Source: Candidatus Poribacteria bacterium
GTDB lineage: Bacteria; Poribacteria; WGA-4E; UBA9662
Assembly (NCBI GenBank): GCA_002699335.1
Contig: PACG01000226.1
Coordinates: forward strand, 1-19,221
Reading direction: 5' to 3'
DNA: 19,221 nt
Shown: piece after piece, positions 1 through 10,000 of the stretch
Numbering within the stretch: the first letter of the stretch is position 1
How the letters are laid out: the number at the start of each line of letters is the position of its first letter
Translations under genes and position numbers: made by a program
Notes under the pieces: generated by a model
What the model saw: only the letters and a program-made list of their open reading frames with translations
Database searches by the model: none
Told to the model about the DNA's origin: nothing

Positions 1-739
1 AAGTGCCTCATCGTTACGATGAGACCGGCCACATGAAAAAACGCGCGATACATGGTCAACTGTCGATCCCATCGCTTGGCAATGCGGCTAAAGCTGGTCT
101 GCCAAACGATGGTACGCTCTATTTTCCATCGTTTTCGCTAGCCTCGTAGGGGGCGACCATCTTGTGTTTGGCTCTTCTTTCTATTTTTTGATGTGCTGCC
201 ATCAGCTCAACGTGTTGATCGGCCAATCGTTCACGTCAGGATTGACTGTCATCGGCTTTGTCAGCAATCAAAGGCTGTATCGACGCCTTTGGCTGGAGTG
301 AAGCCAATGTGGCCTCGACCAAGGTCACTTCCGCCGGTGAGGCCGAACAACGGCAGCCTCCGAGAGGAATAGCCTGGTCGTTTGCCACCACCATCAGCTT
401 CATACCCTGGCCACCTTTGGTTCTTCCGGCTGCAGGCCCCTTTTTTGCTGCAGCGAAGCTACCGACGATAAAGGTTTCTTCCCCGTCGATCAACCTGCGC
501 CACACCCGTAACCAGGTCCTGTCTTCTTCCCAACGACGTCATCGAGGCCAACAGGTTGACGAGCTAGGGGCTGTGTCCGGTAAATCTGGCCAACCGGCAC
601 CTGAGCATAAAAGCCAAAGAATGCCTTCAAACAGCTGACGATTGGAGCGCCAGGGAGGAACACGGCTCATCAATTCTGGCAGGAGAGGAGCGATGGTGTC
701 CCATTGCTCCGGGCTTAATCCTTCCGATCGATGGCTCAG
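1..739 (-). pseudogene. Decayed IS5-family (DDE) transposase, C-terminus at window edge
   Basis: The minus strand reads as an IS5-type transposase in pieces. The N-terminal part has the LSPEQWDTIAPLLPE and WRSNRQLFEGILW motifs. The middle has GSFAAAKKG, GMKLMVVAND and SASPAEVTLVEATL. The C-terminal part has QDGRPLRG, RKRWKIERTI and MYRAFFHVAGLIVTMR, which is the usual end region of this family. A perfect AGGAGG ribosome site (745-750) lies five bases before a CTG codon at 737-739, where an ATG would be expected. The gene is broken by TGA at 539-541, TGA at 236-238, a frameshift at the six-T run 184-189 and TAG at 138-140. The encoded length, about 246 codons to the window edge, is near full size for the family. 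Terminal inverted repeats could not be placed. Inactive, so no mobility is expected unless a complete copy exists elsewhere in the genome. Confidence 0.85.
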
Positions 740-982
740 CTAAACCTCCTATGAGCCATAAAATACATCGTATTGCTCAACCTGACCTGATGAAATGACT
801 ACTAATCAACAGCACTAGCGATATAATGTTTCCGTTCGGTGGAAAGTCGAATCTTTGCTGTCATCGAAGGAACTGTTACTATGGAACAAAGGGACGTTGT
901 TAGCGGTGAACACGAGATCGGAATTGGTGGCCTGTAGCCTTCATCCATTCATTGCATCCCATTTTAGCCTAGGTTTAACCAT

Positions 983-2539
983 CTATTGGTTTCGCTGCCC
1001 TCGATAGAGTTTTAGCTTTCCCCGGTCTGCAACCAATTGGTAACAGTCGTTCAGGGCTTGTGCTGTTCTCTGGTCAACTTTCCCCCAAACTAGCACATAG
1101 TTCACGTTCTTAGCATAGCCACAGAGATCGATGCTATCTTTACGCCAATGTACCGCTTGTACCCACTCTTTCTCTTCGATGGGTGGTTGAAAATTCTCCT
1201 TGAAATTGATCGGAAAATAATCGAACTGTACCTCGTAGTTGCCCAAATTGATTCCGCCATTTGCCAGACAGTAATAGCTAGAACCGTTGACAAAGATACC
1301 GATCCGTTTAGCCGACCCACTTGGATCAAAGAAAAACGGTAACAGTACCTTATTCTGCCCAATTTCTCCTCGCAATGTATTAAACTCTCGAATTTCACCG
1401 TTGAGCTTATGGCAGGAAACAGAGAAATTTAGTAGGTTGATGCAGAGCAAAAACAGCACCACAGCTCCGAAAATGCGTTCCAGCATCGGATGGTGAATTG
1501 GAACTAAAACAGCCAGTAATACTAGTGCTGATAAAATGGCGATGCGGTCATTTAACCAGCCACCAGGCCCAACCGAGTTAGGGTAAATTAGATATTGGAC
1601 AAAGAGCGCAATAAACAAAAGACCAAAGGCTGTCGTTTGGTTTATCGCTCGGTTTTCTATCGGTGAGCCTTGAACAACCTGTTGCCACAAGCTGTAAACA
1701 AGGTAAAGTACTACAATAGCGGTTACCGCTTTAGCGATTGTAGCTTGTCGATCGTCTAAAGCTACCAGAACCTGCAAGTTTAGGAAGTTACTGAATAGAT
1801 CTCCAACCCGACCGAATCCGATCTTGAATTGGCCACCACTGAGCAAATCTGAAGTTGGTAAATAGATCAGCAACAACAAACTCGGGGGCAACAAGGAGGC
1901 TAAACTAACCAGTAGTTGTTTCGGTGTCCGAAACAGCGTCAGGAGGGATAATAGGCCAATTGCGCCGATGGCGAAAACGTAGGGTACCAGATGAGCAAAG
2001 TACGTTACTACAAAGAGCAGATTTAGGGTAATAATCTGACGTAGGTGAAGACCTCCTTTGTGTCGCCACCAGTAGCCGATCATCAAAAAAAATAAGGGAA
2101 TACTGACGGCATAGTTATAGAAGCCCATCAAGAACAGATAGTTGTAGATGAAAAAGAAGGAAATCCATAAGGGAATGGTGGGTTTCTGGTCAGGATGGAG
2201 GCTGCGTAGAAAATAGGAGATGGCCAACGGGAAAAGAATGACGTAAATCGACAAAAACAGCTTTTCAGCCAAGAGTGGTGGCATAAATAACATCAAGGCT
2301 GCTAGGATAAAATGCGACAACCAGTTGGGGAACAGATTCCAGTTGATATCGTAGAAGGTTTGGAAGTCGTAGGCTGGATTCCAGTATTCGCGTAAAACGT
2401 GAGCGTTGTAGACGTGGCTAACCCCATCCTGCGTTGGAAAAAAGGGAAAGATCCAAATTGGAAGGAGATGCAAAGCGACCAAGCTAAAAAGAATTATCCT
2501 CCAACTTTCAGATCGCTTGAAATCGAGTTTCTGCCACAT
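983..2539 (-). CDS. Multi-spanning membrane protein, GT-C glycosyltransferase-like
   Basis: This 518-residue protein is strongly hydrophobic, with roughly ten to twelve predicted membrane segments between residues 14 and about 370. After the first segment (about 14-34) comes FPTQDGVSHVYNAHVL with Asp38. An acidic residue in the first extracytoplasmic loop after helix 1 is typical of GT-C enzymes that use lipid-linked sugars. A soluble C-terminal domain of about 140 residues (375-518) follows, as in many GT-C proteins, with cysteines near 427 and 474. No family was recognised with certainty, so the glycosyl-transfer role is inferred from topology. The ATG at 2539 has only a weak ribosome site. 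The gene lies beyond the terminator at 2775-2814 and so is probably transcribed separately, but no convincing promoter was seen. It could instead be a transporter or polymerase-like membrane protein. Confidence 0.75.
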   Translation of the reverse strand: MWQKLDFKRSESWRIILFSLVALHLLPIWIFPFFPTQDGVSHVYNAHVLREYWNPAYDFQTFYDINWNLFPNWLSHFILAALMLFMPPLLAEKLFLSIYVILFPLAISYFLRSLHPDQKPTIPLWISFFFIYNYLFLMGFYNYAVSIPLFFLMIGYWWRHKGGLHLRQIITLNLLFVVTYFAHLVPYVFAIGAIGLLSLLTLFRTPKQLLVSLASLLPPSLLLLIYLPTSDLLSGGQFKIGFGRVGDLFSNFLNLQVLVALDDRQATIAKAVTAIVVLYLVYSLWQQVVQGSPIENRAINQTTAFGLLFIALFVQYLIYPNSVGPGGWLNDRIAILSALVLLAVLVPIHHPMLERIFGAVVLFLLCINLLNFSVSCHKLNGEIREFNTLRGEIGQNKVLLPFFFDPSGSAKRIGIFVNGSSYYCLANGGINLGNYEVQFDYFPINFKENFQPPIEEKEWVQAVHWRKDSIDLCGYAKNVNYVLVWGKVDQRTAQALNDCYQLVADRGKLKLYRGQRNQ

Positions 2540-2774
2540 GAGATTAACGCTCTACAAAAATGCTTAACCGTGTCTATCTATTAACCATCCAGGTAAATTA
2601 GCTTTCGAACTGATCAGAATCAGCATTACAACTCAACAACAGGCATCAGTCAGACACATGTTTCACCCACCAAAACTGTAGCTTGGTTGAGTGTCATCGA
2701 TACCAGATAGATGGCACCTCCGAAATGTCAGAGAAAGGTGGCTGTGCCCCAAGCCATTTTATCAAACAACAGAT

Positions 2775-2814
2775 AAAAAAATAGGCGAGAAGCCTCAATT
2801 GAAACTCCTCGCCT
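2775..2814 (-). terminator. Rho-independent terminator of the LysM lipoprotein gene
   Basis: On the minus strand AGGCGAG (2808-2814) pairs with CTCGCCT (2783-2789). Three further inner pairs including one G-T give a 10-bp stem with a 12-base loop. The stem is followed directly by ATTTTTTTA (T run at 2775-2781). It lies 24 bases past the stop codon of the lipoprotein gene, in the right orientation to end it. Confidence 0.92.
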
Positions 2815-2837
2815 GTGGACCAGTTTTTACCTATGCT

Positions 2838-3761
2838 TCAATTATTTTCTGGATCGCCCCAAGCAGTGCCTCTAGGTACCCATAGTTGCTGGCCTGCAAA
2901 GATACGATCTGGATTAAAGTCGTAATCGTCTTGGTTGGCTTCAACTAGCCTGGGCCATTTGCTACTATCTCCATAGACTTCGGGCTTAGCCGCGATCACA
3001 GGTAAGGTCTCACCGGACTTGACCGTATATTGGCTAACCAGTTGGACACCTTCGATCGAGAAGCTAAACTGATAGGACTCTTGAAGGGTATTTCCGGCTA
3101 CATCTTTAACACTGGCCACGGTCACTTTGTGACTCTTTGCAACCAAAGTAGCATCTTTTGCACCATCTGCAGTTAGTGGTGAGGCAAAGGTGAAAGTCAA
3201 GGTATCCCCGCTACCGGTGGTCTCGCCTGGAATTTCTTGTGCGTTGCCGGCAGCATTCGTTTCAATCACGGAAATCGTCCCTGTATTGGCATCAACCGTT
3301 TCTGAGAACCGGATGGAGATGCTAGCTTTAACGTTTTGAGCATCCGTAAAATCGGTATTAGTGAACGTCTCCCCATCACGAGGATCAGTTGAAACCACCT
3401 TGGGTGGTGTCGCGTCGGTAAAAGCGAAAGAACCGACAGAAACAATCTCTTCTTCTAGTTTGTTATTGAAAATCGAAACTTTAGCGGAGTCACCTGCGTT
3501 TCCTGCTGGTGTCCTAAAGGTCAACGAAGTCGCATCGGTTACAGTAGCGCTAATGCTTTGTCCGGCAAACTTGACCGTCACTCCGTTTTTCAGATCAAAT
3601 GCATCGCCGGTTATTCTAACGCTCGTACCACCGGTCTCTGGCCCCTCATTTGGCGTCATGCCACTTGGTTCAGGAGGAGGATTACACCCCGCACAACCTG
3701 CCATCCAGACAACGATAAGCGTTAGCAAAAACCCTGTTGTAACGTCTCTAAATTTATACAT
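2838..3761 (-). CDS. Lipoprotein with IPT/TIG, Ig-like and LysM domains
   Basis: The 307-residue protein starts with a lipoprotein signal peptide: hydrophobic GFLLTLIVVWM, then a lipobox M-A-G-C with the lipidated Cys at residue 23. Residues about 31-115 form an IPT/TIG domain (GMTPNEGPETGGTSVRITGDAF). Residues about 118-236 resemble a bacterial Ig-like domain of the SbsA type (TPPKVVSTDPRDGE, ISIRFSETVDANTGTISV). Residues about 244-298 are a LysM domain (QYTVKSGETLPVIA, FAGQQLWVPRG), which in other proteins binds peptidoglycan or related glycans. The product is therefore expected to be membrane-anchored and to contact the cell wall. AGGAGA at 3772-3777 is the ribosome site. The gene has its own promoter (3882-3910) and terminator, so it is monocistronic. 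It sits just downstream of the C25 protease gene; whether the two products interact is unknown. The exact role is not recognised. Confidence 0.88.
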   Translation of the reverse strand: MYKFRDVTTGFLLTLIVVWMAGCAGCNPPPEPSGMTPNEGPETGGTSVRITGDAFDLKNGVTVKFAGQSISATVTDATSLTFRTPAGNAGDSAKVSIFNNKLEEEIVSVGSFAFTDATPPKVVSTDPRDGETFTNTDFTDAQNVKASISIRFSETVDANTGTISVIETNAAGNAQEIPGETTGSGDTLTFTFASPLTADGAKDATLVAKSHKVTVASVKDVAGNTLQESYQFSFSIEGVQLVSQYTVKSGETLPVIAAKPEVYGDSSKWPRLVEANQDDYDFNPDRIFAGQQLWVPRGTAWGDPENN

Positions 3762-3881
3762 AAAAACTCAATCTCCTAAAACTAACCTCATCAGCGTTAT
3801 CGTTAAGACAGTCAGTATCACGTTTGGTAAGGTTTGAAGAACGCTCTGTAAGTAGAAGCGAAATAGCAACTGATCCGCCGT

Positions 3882-3910
3882 AGTATACTTGTTAGGCTAA
3901 TTTTTGTCAA
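3882..3910 (-). promoter_or_regulatory. Near-consensus sigma70 promoter for the lipoprotein gene
   Basis: On the minus strand TTGACA (3905-3910), a 17-base spacer and TATACT (3882-3887). This is a full -35 match and a one-mismatch -10. Transcription would start near 3875, leaving a leader of about 113 bases before the ATG at 3761. It lies in the gap downstream of the C25 gene. Confidence 0.85.
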
Positions 3911-4014
3911 TGGTTTTCTAAAGTCTCGATCATCCATTCAAAGGCTTGAATTATTCTGCGTCAGATTTCACGATAAAAAGCAACGAGCAGCAGACTGATG
4001 ATATAGATCTGAGG

Positions 4015-7000
4015 TCAACGCAGGATCGCTAACTTGCCAATGCTATTGACAGTCGATCCATCAGTTACACCAGATTCTGTACGAGCCGTAATTTTATAGA
4101 AGTAAGTTCCGTTAGCCAGCGGATTTCCGAGTTCGTCTCGGATATCCCAAAAAGCTTCGTTATAACCACGTTGAGCAGAGACATCTTCGAGCGTTCGGAT
4201 TAAACGCCCCAATACGGTATAAACCTTAATTGTCACTTGATCGGCGGCTTGTGCCAAATTATAGGTAAAAATCGTATCCACAATGACCGGATTCGGTACA
4301 TTGACAAAATGGTCGATGCGTACCATCTCCTCTAGCTCAAAGGTTAAGGCCGGCATCTCAGAGACATTCTTACTGGTATCGCTGGCTCGCACTTGGATCT
4401 GGTAGATATCATTACCTAAATTCGGCGAAAAGTGAACGATGGTTCTTATCTTCTCTGTTGGGAAAACCTGATATTCACTTTTTGGGATGATTTGTAGAGG
4501 TTCATTTTGCTGCCCCAAGAGTAACTCAACTGTTTCATCTACCACTTCATAATCGTCTTTGACATGAATCTCGAATTGGGGTTGTGTTGTTAATACCGCT
4601 TGATTAATCAGAAGTTCCTTATCCACCAGCACAATGATTTCCGGCGGTTGGAGATCAGGATTTTTCTCGACGATATAAACGAAGTCGTAGAATGGGCCGT
4701 TGCCAAGTTGATATCCGTTGTAATCTTCGGCATGAATCCGAAAGATGTAGTAACCAGGGAACAGAATCGGTTTGTATCGTATCGGGACAGCGGTCAATGA
4801 ACTGTCAGCGGGTATTTGCAGATCTTTGATCTCTTGGAATGGGGAACCATCTCGGCTAAACGACATGGACAGTGTTTCTAACTTAACACCGCTGCTATCC
4901 TCCAGAAGAATAGAAATTTCAGGCCGCGGTGGAATTACACTTTTGAGAGCCTGTACAGATCCATCAATCCAGATCTGAAACTTTGGGGGAAACCAATCTT
5001 GACTATGTAACAGTGTAACGGTATCGAAGGTGAATTCTTCGGGTTGGACCGTTGCTGTTACCACACCAACTTTGGTGGTACTAAACTTAATCGTATCGCC
5101 GAAGCCAAACGGTTTATCGCCCGCCATTACCAGTATATCCACTCCGATTTCCTTCAAAATTAAAGGTAGATTAACCTCTCCAGTTATCAGCATCCCAAAA
5201 GAGTAGCGCAACGGGTCATTAAAGCTGTCACGGATTTCATAGATATCACTGTCGTGAAAGAACAGTATCCAATCGCCAGTCTGAAAGCGCTCAGGGTAGT
5301 CGGGGCTAGCTTCTACATGAGCCGTTCCGTTACCCAAATTTTGGTTGCGGGTAGTCTCAATGTGGATTTCCTTGTCAGCCCCCAACTCAGTCCCAAAAAT
5401 TAGCGTATCCCCGTATTCAAAAGGCGTTTTAGGATCTGGAATTGAAATTTGGATTCCGATTACTTCGTCTCGATAGGTATCCCCCACTCGACCTGTCTTC
5501 CCCAGCTTTTCAATATTATCTGCCCCATTGGGTTTCATCATCACTTCATATTGGTATGAATTGATGAGGAAGAGCACCCACTGTGCGGCTGGTGTCATGT
5601 GTGGATCTACGCGGATCTGGTGTTTTAGCAACCGCTGAGTTCCCGTATTCTCGGCCTGTGTTGGTGTTACAAACCGCTCTTGTGAAAGAATGCTGTTTCG
5701 TCTGGTATCAATAGCTTGATCGGGTTGGTCCTCTTGCTCAGCAGGCGGTTCAGGTTCAACTTCGTTCTGTAATGGGTCATAATCGGGGTTGTAACCAACT
5801 TCCGACGGTAATCGCTCCCAAAGTTTCAGGTCTTTGCGCCACTTATAGAAAGAGAGCCATTGAACCTCCCGCTTGAGTGCTTTCTGGAAGCCATCCATCC
5901 CTGGGACCAAAGTATATTTTTTCTGAACGATTTGCTCCATTTGGTCGATATCGAACCGCAATTTTAGATCGATCGGCTTGGCAAGGTTCACCTCCTTGGC
6001 ATTAAGTTGTATCGTGTAGGCAAGAGGCCCGGTAGTAGTACGTAAAGCCCTCAAAGTAGCAATTCTCGGTAAAGGTGCCTCTTTTAACTCTTTCTGAAAT
6101 GTCTGTTTGGCTTCGCTGTTTTCAATCGAGACAGGGATGTTCTCGTTGGTAACGATCGCATTGGCTGGAAACTGTAAATCTAAAATACGATCCAAGCTGA
6201 GAGCCAGTAGTGGTTCATTCGGCTTTAATGTATATTCGTTGACTACAAAGATACTGTAACCGGTATTATCAAAAGAGCGCGGCTCATCCAATTTACCGTA
6301 GATTGAATCGTTATGGTCATCTTCTGGACCTTCCGGATCTGCTAAAACGTAGACTTTATGAGCACCTGTTGAGAGCGGTTGATCCAATTGCAGTTGAACG
6401 GTAAACGACTGCAATGCTCCACCCTTCCCTATCGGCTTGTGATTTTTCCATTGAGTTGGATTCACCACCTTAAAGCCAAAGACATTAGCATCTTCATCGA
6501 TTTCAAAATCACTATTTTTATCTAGATCTCCTTCGCTGAACCATATTTCAATGGGTATGTTAACCGGTTTGCCCCCAATATTCTCAATATCAGCAGTTAA
6601 GATATATGCGTTATCAGCCTTTGAAAATTTGTAACGTATTGGGGTACCCACCTCAGACATGGAGGCAATCGCTAGGTTTGCCCCCTCTGGCACCTCTGCC
6701 CGCTGGACTTCGGTCTTAGTATTGTGACTGGTTTGATCAACGACCTTAATTTCATAGCGAATGGTCTTACCGGATTTAGGAAGTGGGATTGGCTTCTCGA
6801 GTTTGAACCACGAACCACGGTTGACAGTCGGTTTTCCGTAATTAGGAGCGGGGATCATCCGGGCCACATGATCGACGAAATGCTGGGTATCCATCCACAA
6901 CACTTCGACCGATTTAATCCCGGGTTGACCATCATTATCAACTACCTGGGCATAGATCTCCAGCGTTTTTTTTACTTCGTCATCCATCGTCTGATCGATT

Positions 7001-10000
7001 TCAATCACAATCGGTTGATAGGTCCAAAAACGAGCCCCACCAATAGCGGTTCGTTTCTTATCGGTGGCAAAGACACGAACAGATCCTAGACCTGGTTGCA
7101 CACCACGGGGAACGGGAATCTGAATTGCCCCAAACTCCCCCTGCCAGACTCGAATCTGCTCTCGCTTGCGAGTTAGGTTAACATCATCTGCACTTGGAAA
7201 AGTAGCCACAGCAGACATTGACTCAGTACTAAAATTAACTACCGATTGAAAGTCGAACTTACCAGTGGCCTGGTTCAGCGAATTTGTGCCAACGACACTA
7301 TTTTTAATTACGATCTCCTGGTTCGGATCCAGAGCAATCGACTCCAATTCCACGTTAATATGCAGGTCAGGAATAGCGAGTTTGGTCGCAGGGTCACCAA
7401 ATAGAATATATTGTTCTGCTCCTGGAATATAGTGAAAGGCAGCCTCGCTAATAAAACGGGTTTTGGCATGCCCTACAATGGCTCCAACAACCGAGGGGTT
7501 GACGGTGAACATGGCCGTAAATAGGTCTTCATCAAAAAGGGCATTTCCGTAACCATAGGTCAGACGACTGGCCGCCAGTGAAGCGATAGCACCGTGACGG
7601 CTATTGATGAAGGCTTCGCTCAGGCCGAGTTCGCCGTACTGGAGCGGCTTATCAAATTGGCCATTCAAGCAGGTAGTGGTAATGATAAAAGGTAGATATT
7701 CATTGAACATCAGTTGGGCATCTTGCAAGCGAAAGATCGACTCATCCGCCCATTGGTGTGTGCCACCATGACCGGAGTATTCGGCAATTAAAACCCCTTG
7801 GTCAAAGTTCTCTTTAATCAATTGGTTGGTTTTACGTGGGCTGACAATTTTTCGGAGGTAGATCTTACGAGTATCGTAGCCCAACGGAATAAAGTTATCA
7901 ATCACATTTTCACGGCTGAGTTCAAAGATATCGTCTTGCCCCGGATTGTCGATCTCGTTGTCTGCCACTTGCATGATCCGTGCTTGCCAAGCACCGATTT
8001 TTGGATTTTTCTCGTAGTTAATGATTTTCTCCACTACGGTGGATAGCTCATGGGCTCGTTGGACTGCCAGTCGGCCAATAAACATATCCGGAATCGAATC
8101 ATCTCCGCTAATATTGACGAAACGTTGATCCATCGCGGTTTCGCCGCTTTCAGGTGACCAACCGTGGAAAGTCGGCACAAAGTTTGGATAGAGGTCGTAA
8201 GGTGCGCCAAACTCCTCGCGATAACGCTCAATGGTAGCCCTTTTATAGTCATAGTGGGTATCTCCAACCAGAAGTACATAGGTCGGGGCTGGTTTTTGCC
8301 AGTTGGTATAAGTATAACGGAGAAATTTTTGGATGGCGTGTGGATTGAAGATACCACCACTAAACAGATCATATACTTCATCGATATCGACAACTTTGAC
8401 TTTAAGCCCTTGTGATCGGCGAAACTCTACCAACGGTTGAATATTCTCGATGAAGTTTTCGTGGCTAATGACAATATAGTCGGCTTGATTGGCTGGCCGA
8501 CGCAAGTCAGACGGCTTGGCCGGAATCAACGTCGAAATGTACATATAGGCCTGTCGAGTCAAGGCGGCATACTCGGTCCGTTGGGCAATCTTATCCTGAA
8601 AGGTGACTGTATGAGAACCTTTTTCTAGAGCCATCTCCCCACCTACTAGCCGGGCATCAATACTACCGTTGATAATCCGATAAACGTCGATCTGCTCATT
8701 ATTAAAGTTGGTGGCTTTATATTGGATGATGTTGGTCTTTGGAATTGGATCTACTTCTGAGTTAAATAGAATCGTATCGCCAGAGGCCTTAAAGGTCCGC
8801 CAATAATCAAACTCGAACCAATCCAGGTAAAAATCAACCTTATTAATTGGTGTATCATTTTCATCCTCACAGACGATATTCAGAAAATTAGGATGATCGT
8901 CGAAAATCATCTTCCGTTGCGGAATTTTACGAACGACTAATGGAGCTCCCTGCTTTCGCCATTCCACCCTTGGTAACAGTTCATGTCCATTGAGAATAAT
9001 TCGGGCACGATGGGTTGCATTTTGCTTAATGCTTCGGCCTTGTAACTTTACTCTCATTTCACCATCGCGATTGGTGCTTAAGCGAGGAACCGTTCTCGGA
9101 AAATCGACCCGAAAATCTTTTTGCCTAATGGCTGCTACATTAACGCCCGTGAGAGTTGTCCAAAAGTAATGATCCGCTAACTCAGAGCGAACTTCGACTA
9201 AGGGATCGTAGAAACGATCCTTTTCTTTGTGAATAGTGGTCTTAAACGCCTTGGCTACGGATAGTCCGGATGTTTTGAGCGAAACATCAACCTCCTTGAC
9301 CTGTGTGGTTTCAATTGTCAGGCCAAACTCTGGCGCCCCCCAACTCAACCAATAGGTGTTTTCATCGGTGAACTTGTTATTGGCAAGTTTCTGGCCATAA
9401 AAGACGATAAAGTCATCTTTCCCAAAACGGTCATCTTTATCTAGGTCAAAAACGTAAATGCCAACATCTTGTCCACCGTTGCTCATCCGAAGTGTTTTGA
9501 GGTCGACATCGTTCAGCGATACATCGGCCAAGTTGAAATCCTCGGCTATAATTCGATACATTCCTGTCTGGTATGTCGGGATTTTGAAGCGGAGAAGTTC
9601 ACTGACCGAAGCAGCAGGTGCAGTCGCAATCGGTTCGGGTGGTTGTCGCCACGGCTTAGCTTGTTCGTAGTTGAGTAGAGTAGATTGTAAGTAGGTTTCG
9701 ATGTAGGATGAGGTTGGTATCGAAATATTGTCTGTTCCACCCGAGTTGTCTGGACGCAGATCAATCCGAAACGTCGCCGATTGGATTCGAGGATCGACTG
9801 TAATTCGGCCAATTCTTTGTGACCGCATGAGACCTGATGGCCTTACAGTGACCACCGAGTCAGGTGGAGGTTTGCTTTTAGGATCGAACGCTACTGACGA
9901 TAAGACAGTAACCTGAGTACTCCCACTTAGCGGAATACCAATCAATGAAACAAAGTGACCATGTCCAGTTTCCCCACGCACCGATGGGGAAGACGTGTGT

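Noticed and set aside
258..638. 126-codon plus-strand open frame
   Set aside because: It is the antisense shadow of the IS5-type transposase remnant, whose motifs are all on the minus strand.
780..960. Minus-strand fragment containing NSDLVFTANN, reminiscent of amidinotransferase/DDAH proteins, and a short plus-strand frame at 881-937
   Set aside because: Only a few residues match, stops flank it and no further family motifs follow, so homology cannot be supported.
3956..4023. Interrupted inverted repeat (CTGCG-TCAGAT and ATCTGA..CGCAG) around the end of the C25 gene
   Set aside because: Arms are short, bulged and 40 bases apart with no T run, so it is not a convincing terminator.
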